Positions 24,488 through 33,109 of a stretch of 33,618 bases of DNA are shown here, piece by piece (the first letter of the stretch is position 1; each line of letters starts with the position of its first letter). The notes beneath the pieces are model-generated. The model searched no databases and was not told the origin of the DNA. It worked only from the letters and a program-made list of their open reading frames with translations. The stretch covers positions 1 to 33,618 of the forward strand of contig CAINEX010000111.1 of assembly GCA_903847935.1 (NCBI GenBank), in the 5' to 3' direction. Both the position numbers and the translations under genes were made by a program. This DNA comes from an uncultured Spartobacteria bacterium (GTDB lineage: Bacteria > Verrucomicrobiota > Verrucomicrobiia > Chthoniobacterales > UBA6821).

Positions 24488-24689
24488 TTTTTAGTGATTG
24501 AATTATGGGTTTAGGCTGAAGGTTGAAAAGTGATGACTTTGAATTGTTGGTGAAGGGTGCAATTAGTGGAAAAATAGAACGTTGGGAAGTGGTTGCTGAT
24601 GCCAAAATGGGTCTCTTTTGAAAAATTGTCGGAATGTTTCTCTCACTTGATAGTCTAACAGCCTTTCCGCTAATAGGTTTTCGTTTGGA
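24488..24689. other. AT-rich spacer between mrdA and rng
   Basis: These 202 bases are clearly more AT-rich than the flanking genes. One - strand frame stays open from inside mrdA to 24563, but it is in a different frame from PBP2 and shows no family likeness. No hairpin with a U-tract was found, so mrdA transcripts may read into rng. A candidate rng promoter is listed separately. Confidence 0.6.
24502..24529 (-). promoter_or_regulatory. Candidate promoter of rng
   Basis: On the - strand TTTTCA (24529-24524) and CATAAT (24507-24502) are 16 bases apart, the same spacing and -10 sequence as the ars promoter. Transcription would begin only about 7-8 bases before the rng ATG at 24487. It is the best match in the spacer, but it is AT-rich and could be chance. 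Confidence 0.35.
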
Positions 24690-26897
24690 TTAGTTTGATT
24701 GTTTGGGGACGGCGGAGCGACCGCCCCCCAGAAAGTTGAAGAATTTCTGAAGTCCCCCCTGCTGTCTTGGTTTGTTATTAGCCCGTCCTTGGGCGTCTGC
24801 ATCCTCCTTGATGTCCGGCTTCGCCAAAGGGGGCACCGAGTTTCCGTCACCGCCGCCTGTAGGGGAAGTGGCTTCGACAGGTGCATCCACGGCATCAGTC
24901 TCCGTCCCATACTGGGATGGGAATTCCTTGCTAAAATCGACACCGCTGATCTGTTGAAAATTCCCCAATCCCGGCGTCAGGAATTCGAGTTTGACCTCCT
25001 GACCGTTTTCCATGGCCAGAATCTGCTCGAGGATTTTGGAAGCAATGGGAGCTGGAACGGAGCCGCCCGACTTCCCGCCTTGGACGAAGACGCAAACGAC
25101 GTAACGAGGCTTGTCGTAGGGTGCAAAGCAGACAAACCATGTGTGGTAATCCTTGATGCCGTTTCTCCAGAACTGTGCGGTTCCGGTCTTTCCTGCGACC
25201 ACAAGATCCTTGACCCGAGCCTTGCGGGCGGTGCCATCGCTATCATTGACAACTTTCCACATACCCTTGCGGACTTTCTCGAACTGATCGGCCGTGATTC
25301 CCCCTTCCTTTAGGATATCGCTATGGACCTTCACCGGTTCATCCTTCAGGATGGCACCATCTTGGGCAACGACCTGTTTGATGAGATGAGGTTCATAAAC
25401 AATCCCTCCGTTGGCAATTGTTGCGGCCACAACAGACATTTGAAGAGGCGTGGCGAGTACGAATCCCTGTCCGATCGCGGTGTTGGCGGTGTAACCCGGG
25501 CTCCATCGCTCACGGGGGTAATTCTGGGCTAGCCAAGCTGTTCCGGGCATGACCCCGGTTGCGACATTGTTCAGTGGAAGATCAGATTTCTGACCTAGAC
25601 CGAGCATGCTGCCGACGGCATCGATCTGGTCGATACCCGCTGCATTTCCATACTGGTAGAAGAAGGGGTCGCAGGAATTTTTGAGCGCCGTACTCAGGTC
25701 CTGACGACCATGTGGGGGAAGGGGAGGCTTTGCTGTAAGCACCCAGCATTTCATGAATTTATCACCGTATTGAACGCCGCCCGTACAGTCGAACTGCCTG
25801 TCAGAGATTCCGGCCCTGATTCCTGCGAGTGCGGTGCAAAGTTTGAAGGTTGATCCGGGCGCGTAAGCATTCACCGCCCTGTTCATAAGGGGGTCGGTCT
25901 GATCCTTGGCGAGTTTGTCCCAATCAGCTTTTGAGATGCTAGGGACAAACTGGTTGGGGTCGAATGAGGGTACCGAAGCCATGGCCAGGATCTCGCCGTT
26001 GTTCGGATCAAGAACGACTGCCGCGCCCCTGCCGACGACACGCAACGCCTTCTCCACGATATACTGGATACGTGCATCGATTGTCATGCATACCTTGGCC
26101 CCCTGCTTGGGTTCGATCCGCGATGTCTCCCCATCAATGACCCCGTGAGCATTGCGCTGAAGAAAGCGTGTCCCGGCGGTGCCTCTCAGCTCATCATTAT
26201 AGGCTTTTTCAATCTGTGCCTTGCCCTCGACATCAGGTTGATAAAAACTAAATTGCTCCGCCTCTTCCTTGTCGACCTTTGTTGGGACACCGACATAACC
26301 GAAGAGGTGTGCTGCAAGGGCTCCGTAGACATAATGCCGCACCGGTTTAAGCGTTACCGTGACGCCGGGAAGGTCGAGATTGTTCTCGCTGAAGCGTGCC
26401 ATGGTCTCAAAGTCGAGGTCTTGGCGATAGACATAGGGAACTTCTGAGTTGTCGCGGAAGTGAGCCTGGAGCTTGTGACTGTTGTAGTCACCTGCGAGGC
26501 CGAGTTTTTCGAGGCGCGGAACAATGGAATCATTCACGATCTTGACGATATCGGGTTCCTCCTTGTTGACGGGCATGCCGTGATCAAGTCCTCGATAGTG
26601 TCGGACGGGAACCGAGTCATATTTTTCTCTCCAAGCCCGGACGATGTCCGGAAGATAGAACTCAACTTCCATGCTGGCTCGGTTCTCAACGAGAGGCGTG
26701 CCTCGCCTATCGCAGATTTCACCGCGCACGGCGGGGAGTCTGATGGTCAATTGAGAGTGACCCTTGATTCTGGCCTTGTAATCAGCACCCTTGTAGATTT
26801 GGACATACCACATCCGCGATAAAAGAAGGCAAAGTGCGATTGTCAGGCACGCTCCGAGGATCAGGAGCTTACGGAGGTATTCGTCTGGAACTTTCAT
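24690..26897 (-). CDS. mrdA: Penicillin-binding protein 2 (elongation transpeptidase)
   Basis: A 735-residue class B penicillin-binding protein that cross-links peptidoglycan during side-wall growth. One N-terminal anchor helix (about residues 9-29) is followed by the dimerisation part with AVRGEICDRRGTPLVENRAS. In the transpeptidase domain the active serine is in PGSTFKL (SxxK), the second motif is NSCDPFFYQYG (SxD, as in PBP2), and the third is AGKTGTAQ. The last ~110 residues form an Asp/Pro/Gly-rich tail longer than in E. coli PBP2 (about 630 residues). It follows mreD by four bases. The usual partner gene rodA is not present downstream. Confidence 0.94.
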   Translation of the reverse strand: MKVPDEYLRKLLILGACLTIALCLLLSRMWYVQIYKGADYKARIKGHSQLTIRLPAVRGEICDRRGTPLVENRASMEVEFYLPDIVRAWREKYDSVPVRHYRGLDHGMPVNKEEPDIVKIVNDSIVPRLEKLGLAGDYNSHKLQAHFRDNSEVPYVYRQDLDFETMARFSENNLDLPGVTVTLKPVRHYVYGALAAHLFGYVGVPTKVDKEEAEQFSFYQPDVEGKAQIEKAYNDELRGTAGTRFLQRNAHGVIDGETSRIEPKQGAKVCMTIDARIQYIVEKALRVVGRGAAVVLDPNNGEILAMASVPSFDPNQFVPSISKADWDKLAKDQTDPLMNRAVNAYAPGSTFKLCTALAGIRAGISDRQFDCTGGVQYGDKFMKCWVLTAKPPLPPHGRQDLSTALKNSCDPFFYQYGNAAGIDQIDAVGSMLGLGQKSDLPLNNVATGVMPGTAWLAQNYPRERWSPGYTANTAIGQGFVLATPLQMSVVAATIANGGIVYEPHLIKQVVAQDGAILKDEPVKVHSDILKEGGITADQFEKVRKGMWKVVNDSDGTARKARVKDLVVAGKTGTAQFWRNGIKDYHTWFVCFAPYDKPRYVVCVFVQGGKSGGSVPAPIASKILEQILAMENGQEVKLEFLTPGLGNFQQISGVDFSKEFPSQYGTETDAVDAPVEATSPTGGGDGNSVPPLAKPDIKEDADAQGRANNKPRQQGGLQKFFNFLGGGRSAVPKQSN

Positions 26898-26901
26898 TAC
26901 C

Positions 26902-27453
26902 TCAAAGATCGTAGGGCACCGGATTATTGGCTGATGATCCTTCGGAAGTGATGGGAACGAAAGACTTCAAGAGTAAATATAGCATGGGGGCGAGTAGCAG
27001 GGAGGCTCCGCCAGGAACCGCCACACGCGTCAGAACGTCGATGCTTAAAGGGAGCCCCCCCCTTTTTGCACAGATCATCAGGAACTCACCTCCCAGCATG
27101 GTGATCGTCACCAGGAAGCTTCCAAGGGCATGGAGTTCCCATCGCAAGCCATGGGTAATCTCTCCGGTCATCTGTAGGGCAATCGTCCAGCAAAGAAAGA
27201 AGACAATCGCGGGTGCGAGACCGTTTTCAGCCTGTCCTGACTGGAATTGAAGGAGTATCAACCCTTGTATCAGAGCGGTGGCCAATGCAAAGAAAAGGGC
27301 CGGAATAAAAGGAAGGGCTAGTGCCCCGAAGCAAAAAAGGACTGGAAGGAGTTGGATGCGTTCCTGGGCGGGCGGAAGGATGGGGAGAAAATCCTGAACC
27401 ACTACCACCACCGGCAGCAGGCACAGCAGGAGTATCAGAAACAAAGTTCTCAT
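26902..27453 (-). CDS. mreD: MreD-like rod-shape membrane protein
   Basis: A 183-residue hydrophobic protein with about five helices, placed between mreC and mrdA where mreD normally lies. Direct sequence similarity to MreD is weak, as is usual for this fast-diverging family. Visible features are RTLFLILLLCLLPVVVVVQD at the start and a row of helices through residue ~165. It would join MreC, PBP2 and MreB in the elongation complex. Its ATG overlaps the mreC end by four bases. The identification rests mainly on position, size and topology. Confidence 0.75.
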   Translation of the reverse strand: MRTLFLILLLCLLPVVVVVQDFLPILPPAQERIQLLPVLFCFGALALPFIPALFFALATALIQGLILLQFQSGQAENGLAPAIVFFLCWTIALQMTGEITHGLRWELHALGSFLVTITMLGGEFLMICAKRGGLPLSIDVLTRVAVPGGASLLLAPMLYLLLKSFVPITSEGSSANNPVPYDL

Positions 27454-28247
27454 TTGCCTCCTGTGACGATGAAGACTTCCTCGAGGTTATCCAGATCAGC
27501 CGTTGGTTCGAGAGTTGCCTCGCCATCGAGTTCGCGGGGGTGAAAACTTTTCACCGTGCCAAGCGCTATGCCCGAAGGAAAGACGCCTCCGCTTACCCCA
27601 GCTGTATACACTTTCTGTCCCGGTTGAAGATCGGCCAATTTGCTGAGGAAAGTGAGTTGAAGATCCCCGTTTCCGATCCGTGGTCCCGCACAGATTCCCT
27701 GTTCCTTGGTTCCCTCGACTTTCGCCGCCACTTTGCAATTTTCGTCGGTGATGAGCAGGACTTCCGAAATGTTATCCGAAACCGTGGTTGTCTTGCCAAT
27801 TAGCCCCCGGTCAGTGATTACGGGCATGTCGGTGCTGATGCCATCCTTCGTGCCCCTGTTGACCTTGACGGTATTCCACCAGACTCCCGCGTCGTGGCTA
27901 AGGATGGTTGCGGGAACCAGGAGGAACGAAGAATGCTCACGATAACCGAGCACTTGCCGTAGATGGTTGTTCTCCTCCAGGAGGTCGCGCAGACCATTGT
28001 TTTCCGCTCGAAGGCGGCGGTTCTCGGCATCAAGACGACTGTATTCCGTCTCAAGCTGGTCGAGGGTTAGAAGATCCTTGCCAATGCTTCCGATGCTGCT
28101 TTTAACGGTGTGGCCTGACTGCGAGATCGGTGCTAGGAAACCAATGAGACTGGATTGCATCCGTGAAAGCGCTCCCGATCCGAGAAAACAAAAAAACAGG
28201 CCGGCTAGGGTAAGCAGGATGAGTGCGGCTGTCTGAAGCTTCTTCAT
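27450..28247 (-). CDS. mreC: Rod-shape determining protein MreC
   Basis: A 265-residue periplasmic protein anchored by one N-terminal helix (about residues 7-24). A coiled coil follows (about 60-100; LETEYSRLDAENRRLRAENN), then the beta-rich domain containing VRVNRG-like VKVNRGTKDGIS, MPVITDRGLIGKT and SEVLLITDENCKVAAKVE. It links the cytoskeletal MreB filament and the transpeptidase PBP2 during elongation. Length is normal. It lies 69 bases after mreB and overlaps mreD by four. Confidence 0.94.
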   Translation of the reverse strand: MKKLQTAALILLTLAGLFFCFLGSGALSRMQSSLIGFLAPISQSGHTVKSSIGSIGKDLLTLDQLETEYSRLDAENRRLRAENNGLRDLLEENNHLRQVLGYREHSSFLLVPATILSHDAGVWWNTVKVNRGTKDGISTDMPVITDRGLIGKTTTVSDNISEVLLITDENCKVAAKVEGTKEQGICAGPRIGNGDLQLTFLSKLADLQPGQKVYTAGVSGGVFPSGIALGTVKSFHPRELDGEATLEPTADLDNLEEVFIVTGGK

Positions 28248-28316
28248 GCCGGATGAATGATCGTCTTCCCTGACTGGGGAGCGAAGGTTGTCAGGCCGGT
28301 TGCGCCTAAATCCCTA

Positions 28317-29351
28317 TTATCTTGCCCTGTCAGCGGCGGCGACAGCGCGGAGGAATTCGATTTCCTGCAGAGCTTTACCAGTGCCCTCTGCCACTGCGCT
28401 GAGGGGATCCTCAGCGATATGGACAGGGAGTCCCGTTTCCTCGGCAATGAGTTTATCGAGACCCCGTAGAAGGGCGCCGCCGCCGGCAAGAACGACTCCA
28501 CTGTCAACCAGATCGGCCGAGAGTTCAGGGGGGCAGCGCTCAAGGGTTGTCCTCACCGCCTCAACGATTCTGGAGACTGGTTCCATCAGTGCTTCTCGGA
28601 TCTCCTGGGATGTGATGGTCACCGTTTTTGGTAGTCCTGCAACCATATCGCGTCCCTTGACTTCCATGGTCAGTTCCTGGTCAATAGGATAAGCGCTGCC
28701 AAGCCGAAGTTTGATTTCCTCAGCGGTGCGCTCGCCGATCATCAAGTTGTAGGCTCTCTTGAGATACTGGACGATGGCATCATCGAGTTCGTCACCTGCA
28801 ACGCGCACGCTACGGCTGATCACGATGCCGGCCAATGAGATGATGGCAACCTCGGTGGTACCGCCGCCGATATCGATGATCATATTGCCTGCCGGATCGG
28901 TGACTGGAAGCCCGACACCTATCGCTGCAGCCATAGGCTCCTCGATGAGGTAGACCTCGCGAGCACCGGCATGCATTGCGGAGTCTTTTACAGCGCGCTT
29001 TTCCACTTCCGTAATTCCGCTTGGAACGGCGATGACAACGCGGGGACGGACAAACCGCCGGTGACCGTGTGCCTTGGTGATAAAGTGTCGGAGCATGGCC
29101 TCCGTGATCTCAAAGTCCGCAATGACACCATCCTTGAGAGGGCGGATTGCAGTGATGTTGCCCGGGGTTCGGCCCAGCATCCGTTTTGCTTCATCACCGA
29201 CTGCCAAGACGTGGGTGGTGCCAGCCTTGACTGCCACGATGGATGGTTCCCTGAGAACGATTCCGTGATCCTTAACATAGACCAAAGTGTTCGCGGTGCC
29301 GAGATCGATGCCTATGTCGCTTGAGAGAAATCCAAAAAGTTTGTTGAACAT
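28317..29351 (-). CDS. mreB: Rod-shape determining protein MreB (actin homologue)
   Basis: A 344-residue cytoplasmic actin-like ATPase that forms filaments under the inner membrane and guides side-wall synthesis. The start carries the membrane-binding segment [20 protein letters not shown] with the phosphate-1 loop. Further signatures are [44 protein letters not shown] and the adenosine loop [13 protein letters not shown]. Length is normal. It is the first gene of the mre block. Confidence 0.98.
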   Translation of the reverse strand: MFNKLFGFLSSDIGIDLGTANTLVYVKDHGIVLREPSIVAVKAGTTHVLAVGDEAKRMLGRTPGNITAIRPLKDGVIADFEITEAMLRHFITKAHGHRRFVRPRVVIAVPSGITEVEKRAVKDSAMHAGAREVYLIEEPMAAAIGVGLPVTDPAGNMIIDIGGGTTEVAIISLAGIVISRSVRVAGDELDDAIVQYLKRAYNLMIGERTAEEIKLRLGSAYPIDQELTMEVKGRDMVAGLPKTVTITSQEIREALMEPVSRIVEAVRTTLERCPPELSADLVDSGVVLAGGGALLRGLDKLIAEETGLPVHIAEDPLSAVAEGTGKALQEIEFLRAVAAADRAR

Positions 29352-29483
29352 GGGTAAGTGAAGTTATTAATGGTGAAAAAAGAGGGAGAATTTTTAGCTC
29401 GGGAAGACAATGGAATAACGGCTCCCTTTTTCGATAGGAAGAGGTAAGCCGTCTGCGGTTGCCATCTATTGGCTATGATCTAA

Positions 29484-29512
29484 TGCATAAAACCAAGTTC
29501 CCCGAGCGTCAA
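29484..29512 (-). promoter_or_regulatory. Candidate promoter of the mreBCD-mrdA operon
   Basis: On the - strand TTGACG (29512-29507) lies 17 bases before TATGCA (29489-29484). The -35 is strong and the -10 weak. It would give a leader of about 125 bases before the mreB ATG. It lies in the divergent space between mreB and aroC. Confidence 0.4.
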
Positions 29513-29515
29513 GCA

Positions 29516-29535
29516 CCCCCTACGGGTAAAGGGGG
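29516..29535. repeat. Hairpin-forming inverted repeat upstream of aroC
   Basis: CCCCCT and AGGGGG form a perfect six-base stem around an eight-base loop, about 90 bases before the aroC start and just outside the candidate mreB -35 box. No U-tract follows on the + strand. It may be a transcript-leader structure or a protein site; the function is unknown. Confidence 0.4.
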
Positions 29536-29622
29536 AATTCGTGGATTCTTATGAGAGTCAGGTCGGCTTAGGGTCGATTTTGCGTGAGTTGGCTCAACTG
29601 CTTGCGTATCGTATGGGGACTT

Positions 29623-30711
29623 ATGGCCAGTATTTTCGGTACTCTCTTTCGCGTTTCCACTTGGGGAGAATCTCATGGTGGCGGGGTTGGTTGCGTCATC
29701 GACGGATGCCCCCCTCGATTACCGATCACAGCCGAAGAGATCCAAGTCGAGTTGGACAGGCGCCGACCCGGACAGAGTGATATTGTGACGCCTAGGCAGG
29801 AAGAGGACAAGTGCCGCATTCTGTCGGGAGTCTTCCGCGGACAGACATTGGGTACCCCGATCATGTTAGCCATCGATAACAAGGATGCGCGTCCCTCGGC
29901 CTATACGGAAATGGAGACCATGTTCCGTCCCTCGCATGCCGATTACACCTATCAGACGAAATATGGAATCAGGAACTGGGAGGGTGGGGGGCGATCCTCC
30001 GCACGCGAGACCATAGGGCGTGTCGCGGCCGGTGTCGTGGCTCGAAAGGTGATCCAGTCGCTTCATCCCTCCTATGAGGTTGTTGCCTATGTCCGATCGA
30101 TTCATGACCTTGATTCCCAGGTTGATTCCTCGAGTGTCACCACTGCAGGGGTCGATGCCACTCCTGTCCGTTGTCCCGATCTGAAAGCAGCCGAGAAAAT
30201 GATTGATCGTATCAAGGAAGTCCGCTCGCGCGGAGACAGCATTGGAGGTACTATCGAATGTGTCGTTCGTGGAGTTCCTCCCGCGCTGGGCGAACCCGTC
30301 TTTGACAAGCTTGAGGCCGATCTCGCCAAGGCGATGATGAGCCTTCCTGCGACGAAGGGCTTTGAGATTGGCAGTGGTTTCGCCGGCACCCAACTTACCG
30401 GCAGCGAACACAACGACGCCTATGTGATCCGCGAGGGAAAAGTCAGCACATCCACGAACCGCTCCGGTGGTATTCAGGGAGGCATCAGTAATGGCGAGCA
30501 AGTCTTCTTCCGCGTTGCCTTCAAGCCCACCGCGACGATCGCAAAGATACAGAAGACTGTCACGGTCTCAGGTGAGTCTGCGGAACTTGCCGCTCGGGGG
30601 CGCCATGACGCTTGCGTTCTTCCTCGCGCCGTCCCAATGGTCGAGGCGATGGTGAACCTTGTTGTCTGCGACCACCTGCTCCGTCAACACGCCCAGAATG
30701 TCCTTCCCTGA
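29623..30711 (+). CDS. aroC: Chorismate synthase
   Basis: A 362-residue FMN-dependent enzyme that makes chorismate from EPSP, the last step of the shikimate pathway. The N-terminal signature is [20 protein letters not shown]. Others are [44 protein letters not shown] (flavin-binding region) and [19 protein letters not shown]. The start at 29623 ([12 protein letters not shown]) replaces the track start at 29584 because it matches the normal family N-terminus. It is first in a + strand group with the 82-aa gene, an Lrp-type regulator and an aminotransferase, which fits an aromatic or general amino acid theme. Confidence 0.97.
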   Translation: MASIFGTLFRVSTWGESHGGGVGCVIDGCPPRLPITAEEIQVELDRRRPGQSDIVTPRQEEDKCRILSGVFRGQTLGTPIMLAIDNKDARPSAYTEMETMFRPSHADYTYQTKYGIRNWEGGGRSSARETIGRVAAGVVARKVIQSLHPSYEVVAYVRSIHDLDSQVDSSSVTTAGVDATPVRCPDLKAAEKMIDRIKEVRSRGDSIGGTIECVVRGVPPALGEPVFDKLEADLAKAMMSLPATKGFEIGSGFAGTQLTGSEHNDAYVIREGKVSTSTNRSGGIQGGISNGEQVFFRVAFKPTATIAKIQKTVTVSGESAELAARGRHDACVLPRAVPMVEAMVNLVVCDHLLRQHAQNVLP

Positions 30712-30946
30712 CGTGGCACCTTTGGCCGAAGCCTTCAGGGAACGACTTGCCGTCATCGCTGATCATGCCCATCGCGACAGGGATGAGGAGGGTCATCTTC
30801 AGCGGTTGATCGAGGTTTCCGAAAGAATTGATACCTTGATTGCGGCCCTCCCCGCTTCCGAACTCGACCCTCGGTTCGGTCACTATCTGGAGCGTCGCAG
30901 TTACGACAAGGCCTTGGCTTGGATCCAGAGCGGGGGAGAAAGCTGA
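30698..30946 (+). CDS. Small conserved-looking protein of unknown function
   Basis: An 82-residue soluble, mostly helical protein overlapping the aroC end by 14 bases in another frame. It starts [20 protein letters not shown] and ends [19 protein letters not shown]. Charged heptad-like helices (about residues 6-50) and no cysteines are seen. The Met at 30698 is chosen over the track start at 30659, which lies deep inside aroC. I do not recognise a family. The overlap with aroC suggests translational coupling. The next gene follows after 86 bases. Confidence 0.65.
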   Translation: MSFPDVAPLAEAFRERLAVIADHAHRDRDEEGHLQRLIEVSERIDTLIAALPASELDPRFGHYLERRSYDKALAWIQSGGES

Positions 30947-31032
30947 AACGGACGTTCTTTCCCCATAAGTCCAAGAGACTTCTGTCTAACTGCCTTGTCT
31001 TTACCCGCCTTCATCACTCATTATTTCACGAC

Positions 31033-31512
31033 ATGGACTCCCTGATTCGCATTCTCAAGCAGAACTCTTCGATCCCCCGCACCGACCTTGCCCGCCAACT
31101 CGGTCTGAGCGAGGATGAACTGGCCTCCAAGATCACGAAACTCGAGTCTGATGGAACCATCCTCGGCTACCATGCCGTCATCAACCGTGAGAAGTGGGAC
31201 ACCGATGCGGTGACCGCCGTCATCGAGGTGCGCGTTACCCCGGAGCGTGAGGGTGGATTTGACCGCATCGCCAACCGTATTGCCGGATTCGAGGAGGTCC
31301 AGAGCGTCTACCTCATGAGTGGCGGCCATGACCTCATGGTCGTCGTCGAGGGAAGCAACCTTCGAGAGGTTGCTTCTTTTGTGGCCGACAAACTCAGCAC
31401 CATTGAGGCTGTCCTGTCGTGCGCGACGCACTTCCGCCTCAAGACCTACAAGGAAAACGGCATGCTCCACGCCCTCGAGGAGGCACCCGAGCGCCTCTCG
31501 GTTACCCCCTGA
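31033..31512 (+). CDS. Lrp/AsnC-family transcriptional regulator
   Basis: A 159-residue feast/famine-type regulator. An N-terminal helix-turn-helix (residues ~2-50: RTDLARQLGLSEDELASKIT, then ITKLESDGTILGYHAVIN) is followed by a RAM ligand-binding domain (about 58-140) with GFEEVQSVYLMSGGHDLMVV. The start at 31033 replaces the track start at 30919, whose extra 38 residues lack any similarity and cover the intergenic gap. The aminotransferase gene begins 29 bases downstream, so the regulator probably responds to an amino acid and controls that gene. The target is inferred. Confidence 0.92.
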   Translation: MDSLIRILKQNSSIPRTDLARQLGLSEDELASKITKLESDGTILGYHAVINREKWDTDAVTAVIEVRVTPEREGGFDRIANRIAGFEEVQSVYLMSGGHDLMVVVEGSNLREVASFVADKLSTIEAVLSCATHFRLKTYKENGMLHALEEAPERLSVTP

Positions 31513-31541
31513 GAGTGTCTCAAGTTAAGAACAATAGGCTC

Positions 31542-32702
31542 ATGAGCAGTTCGCGCATCGCGGAGCACGTCCGCAACATTCCCCGCTCCGGTATCCGCGA
31601 TTTCTTCGAGATCGTTCAGTCGATGAAGGAGGTTATCTCTCTCGGAATCGGTGAACCTGATTTCGTTACCCCGTGGCATATCCGTGAGGCAGCCGTCTAT
31701 GCCATGGAGAAGGGTAAGACAGGCTACACTTCGAATCTTGGGACTCCGCGCCTGCGCCGTGCCATCGCGAAGTATGTGGAGCAGCACTTTGATGTGGAAT
31801 ACAATCCGCACGATGAAATTATCGTCACAGTCGGCGTCTCCGAGGCTATAGATCTGGCCCTACGGTCCCTGCTCAACCCTGGCGACGAGGTGCTTTATAA
31901 CGAACCTTGTTACGTATCCTACAGCCCGAGCATCCAGCTTGCCGGCGGTATACCAGTGGCTGTGGCGACTCGTGCCGAGGATGAATTTTCGCTCAAGGTT
32001 TCGGATCTTGGGAAGGCGGTCACCCCGAAAACCCGCATCCTGATGCTCAACTTTCCGACGAATCCTACTGGCGCCGTGATGCCACTGGAGGAACTTAGGA
32101 AAATCGCCGCTTTTGCAATCAAGCATGATCTCATTGTCCTGACAGACGAGATCTATAGCGAACTCACCTACGACGATGCACCCCATCACTCCATCGCCGC
32201 CCTCCCCGGGATGAAGGAGAGGACGCTATTCCTTCACGGATTTTCCAAGGCTTTTGCCATGACGGGATGGCGTATTGGGTACGCATGCGGGCCCGCCGAC
32301 ATCATCGAGGCAATGATGAAGATCCATCAGTATTCCATCATGTGTGCTTCAAACATGGTGCAGGAGGCCGCGATCGAGGCACTGGAGCGCGGTCAGCGTA
32401 GCATGGAACGAATGAAGGAGGAATACCGCCTCCGCAGGAACTACATCGTCTCTTCTCTCAACGAGGCGGGCTTACGCTGTCATCTTCCCAAGGGGGCCTT
32501 CTATGTCTTTCCCGACATTCGTATCACGGGACTTAGCAGCAAGGAGTTTTCGCTGAAATTGCTGGAGGAGAAAAAAGTCGCCGTGGTCCCCGGAACAGCC
32601 TTTGGTCCAAGTGGAGAGGGGTACGTTCGCTGCTGCTACGCCACAGCGATGGATCAGATCAAGAAGGCCTGCACTCATATTTCGGACTTCGTCCGTAAAT
32701 GA
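31542..32702 (+). CDS. Class I/II PLP-dependent aminotransferase
   Basis: A 386-residue cytoplasmic fold-type I aminotransferase. Visible family features are ISLGIGEPDFVTPWHI near the start, YTSNLGTPRLRRAIA, the cofactor asparagine region MLNFPTNPTGAVM, the aspartate in LIVLTDEIYSEL, and the PLP lysine in GFSKAFAMTGWRIGYACG. The substrate-binding arginine is in GEGYVRCCYA near the end. The start at 31542 (MSSSRIAEHVRNIPRSGIRD) is used instead of 31419, which would run through the regulator gene. The specificity (aspartate, aromatic or alanine) cannot be fixed; linkage to aroC and an Lrp-type regulator favours an aromatic or broad-range enzyme. Confidence 0.94.
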   Translation: MSSSRIAEHVRNIPRSGIRDFFEIVQSMKEVISLGIGEPDFVTPWHIREAAVYAMEKGKTGYTSNLGTPRLRRAIAKYVEQHFDVEYNPHDEIIVTVGVSEAIDLALRSLLNPGDEVLYNEPCYVSYSPSIQLAGGIPVAVATRAEDEFSLKVSDLGKAVTPKTRILMLNFPTNPTGAVMPLEELRKIAAFAIKHDLIVLTDEIYSELTYDDAPHHSIAALPGMKERTLFLHGFSKAFAMTGWRIGYACGPADIIEAMMKIHQYSIMCASNMVQEAAIEALERGQRSMERMKEEYRLRRNYIVSSLNEAGLRCHLPKGAFYVFPDIRITGLSSKEFSLKLLEEKKVAVVPGTAFGPSGEGYVRCCYATAMDQIKKACTHISDFVRK

Positions 32703-32822
32703 TACTTGGAGTTGAATTAGGGCGACCTTGTGGTCCTCAGTCTGGCGGGCTTCGATCCCATGAGCACAGCTCTAAATCCACGAAATATATTCCCCTGAAG
32801 GGGAGCGCTGCGAAGTGTGAAG
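32703..32822. other. Intergenic stretch between aminotransferase and tRNA-Glu
   Basis: These 120 bases hold no ORF worth calling. They include a small hairpin (GACC-TTGT-GGTC at 32724-32735) and a palindrome TCCCCTGAAGGGGA at 32791-32804. Neither is followed by a U-run, so a terminator for either converging transcript is possible but not shown. Confidence 0.5.
32791..32804. repeat. Perfect palindrome TCCCCTGAAGGGGA region
   Basis: The two arms TCCCCT and AGGGGA flank GA. It lies about 20 bases beyond the 3' end of the tRNA and 90 bases after the aminotransferase stop, so it may form a processing or termination hairpin. Confidence 0.35.
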
Positions 32823-32898
32823 TGGCGACCCTAACGGGATTCGAACCCGTGTTACTCCCGTGAAAGGGGAGTGTCCTAGGCCACTGGACGATAGGGTC
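32823..32898 (-). tRNA. tRNA-Glu (UUC anticodon), CCA encoded
   Basis: The reverse strand reads GACCCTATCGTCCAGTGGCC at the 5' end and closes with TAGGGTC plus discriminator G, a perfect seven-base acceptor stem. The anticodon stem ACTCCCC-TTTCA-CGGGAGT places TTC as the anticodon. The T arm is CGGGTTCGAATCCCG. GTCC and GGCCTAGGAC form the D arm typical of bacterial tRNA-Glu. The terminal CCA is encoded (32825-32823). Confidence 0.97.
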
Positions 32899-32910
32899 AG
32901 TAGGATTTTC

Positions 32911-32939
32911 AGTATTCAGCAGCAGCCCACTCTGTTCAA
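32911..32939 (-). promoter_or_regulatory. Promoter of the tRNA-Glu gene
   Basis: On the - strand TTGAAC (32939-32934) is followed after 17 bases by AATACT (32916-32911). Transcription would begin about 6 bases before the mature 5' end at 32898. Both boxes match the consensus at four or more positions. Confidence 0.55.
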
Positions 32940-33033
32940 GCTGTATCGCTTGGCTTTTGTCATGGAATCAAAAGTCGATTGATCGCGGAAAAGGCCATGA
33001 CCTTGAGTGGAGTAACTTTCCATTCTCTTCTGA

Positions 33034-33070
33034 GAAAAAAAGGCCTCAGTTTCGAACTAAGGCCTTTTTC
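33034..33070. terminator. Strong hairpin with A/T flanks, two-way terminator
   Basis: AAAAAGGCCT pairs with AGGCCTTTTT, and AGTT/AACT extends the stem across the loop TCG. The run of A on one side and T on the other lets it work in both directions. It lies about 40 bases beyond the stop of the RHH gene on the - strand and is probably its terminator. Confidence 0.8.
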
Positions 33071-33090
33071 AAATGAGTCCGCACGAGCGG

Positions 33091-33109
33091 AGTCTCTGAT
33101 TGAGAGACT
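33091..33109. repeat. Seven-base hairpin overlapping the RHH stop codon
   Basis: AGTCTCT and AGAGACT are perfect arms around GATTG. The repeat includes two bases of the TAG stop of the RHH gene (33110-33108), so the transcript could fold right at the end of translation. It is a separate element from the stronger terminator some 25-40 bases further downstream. Confidence 0.45.

Noticed and set aside
24563-24943. 126-aa - strand ORF whose end extends past mrdA into the spacer
   Set aside because: Most of it is an out-of-frame shadow of mrdA; the AT-rich end has no start of its own and no family likeness.
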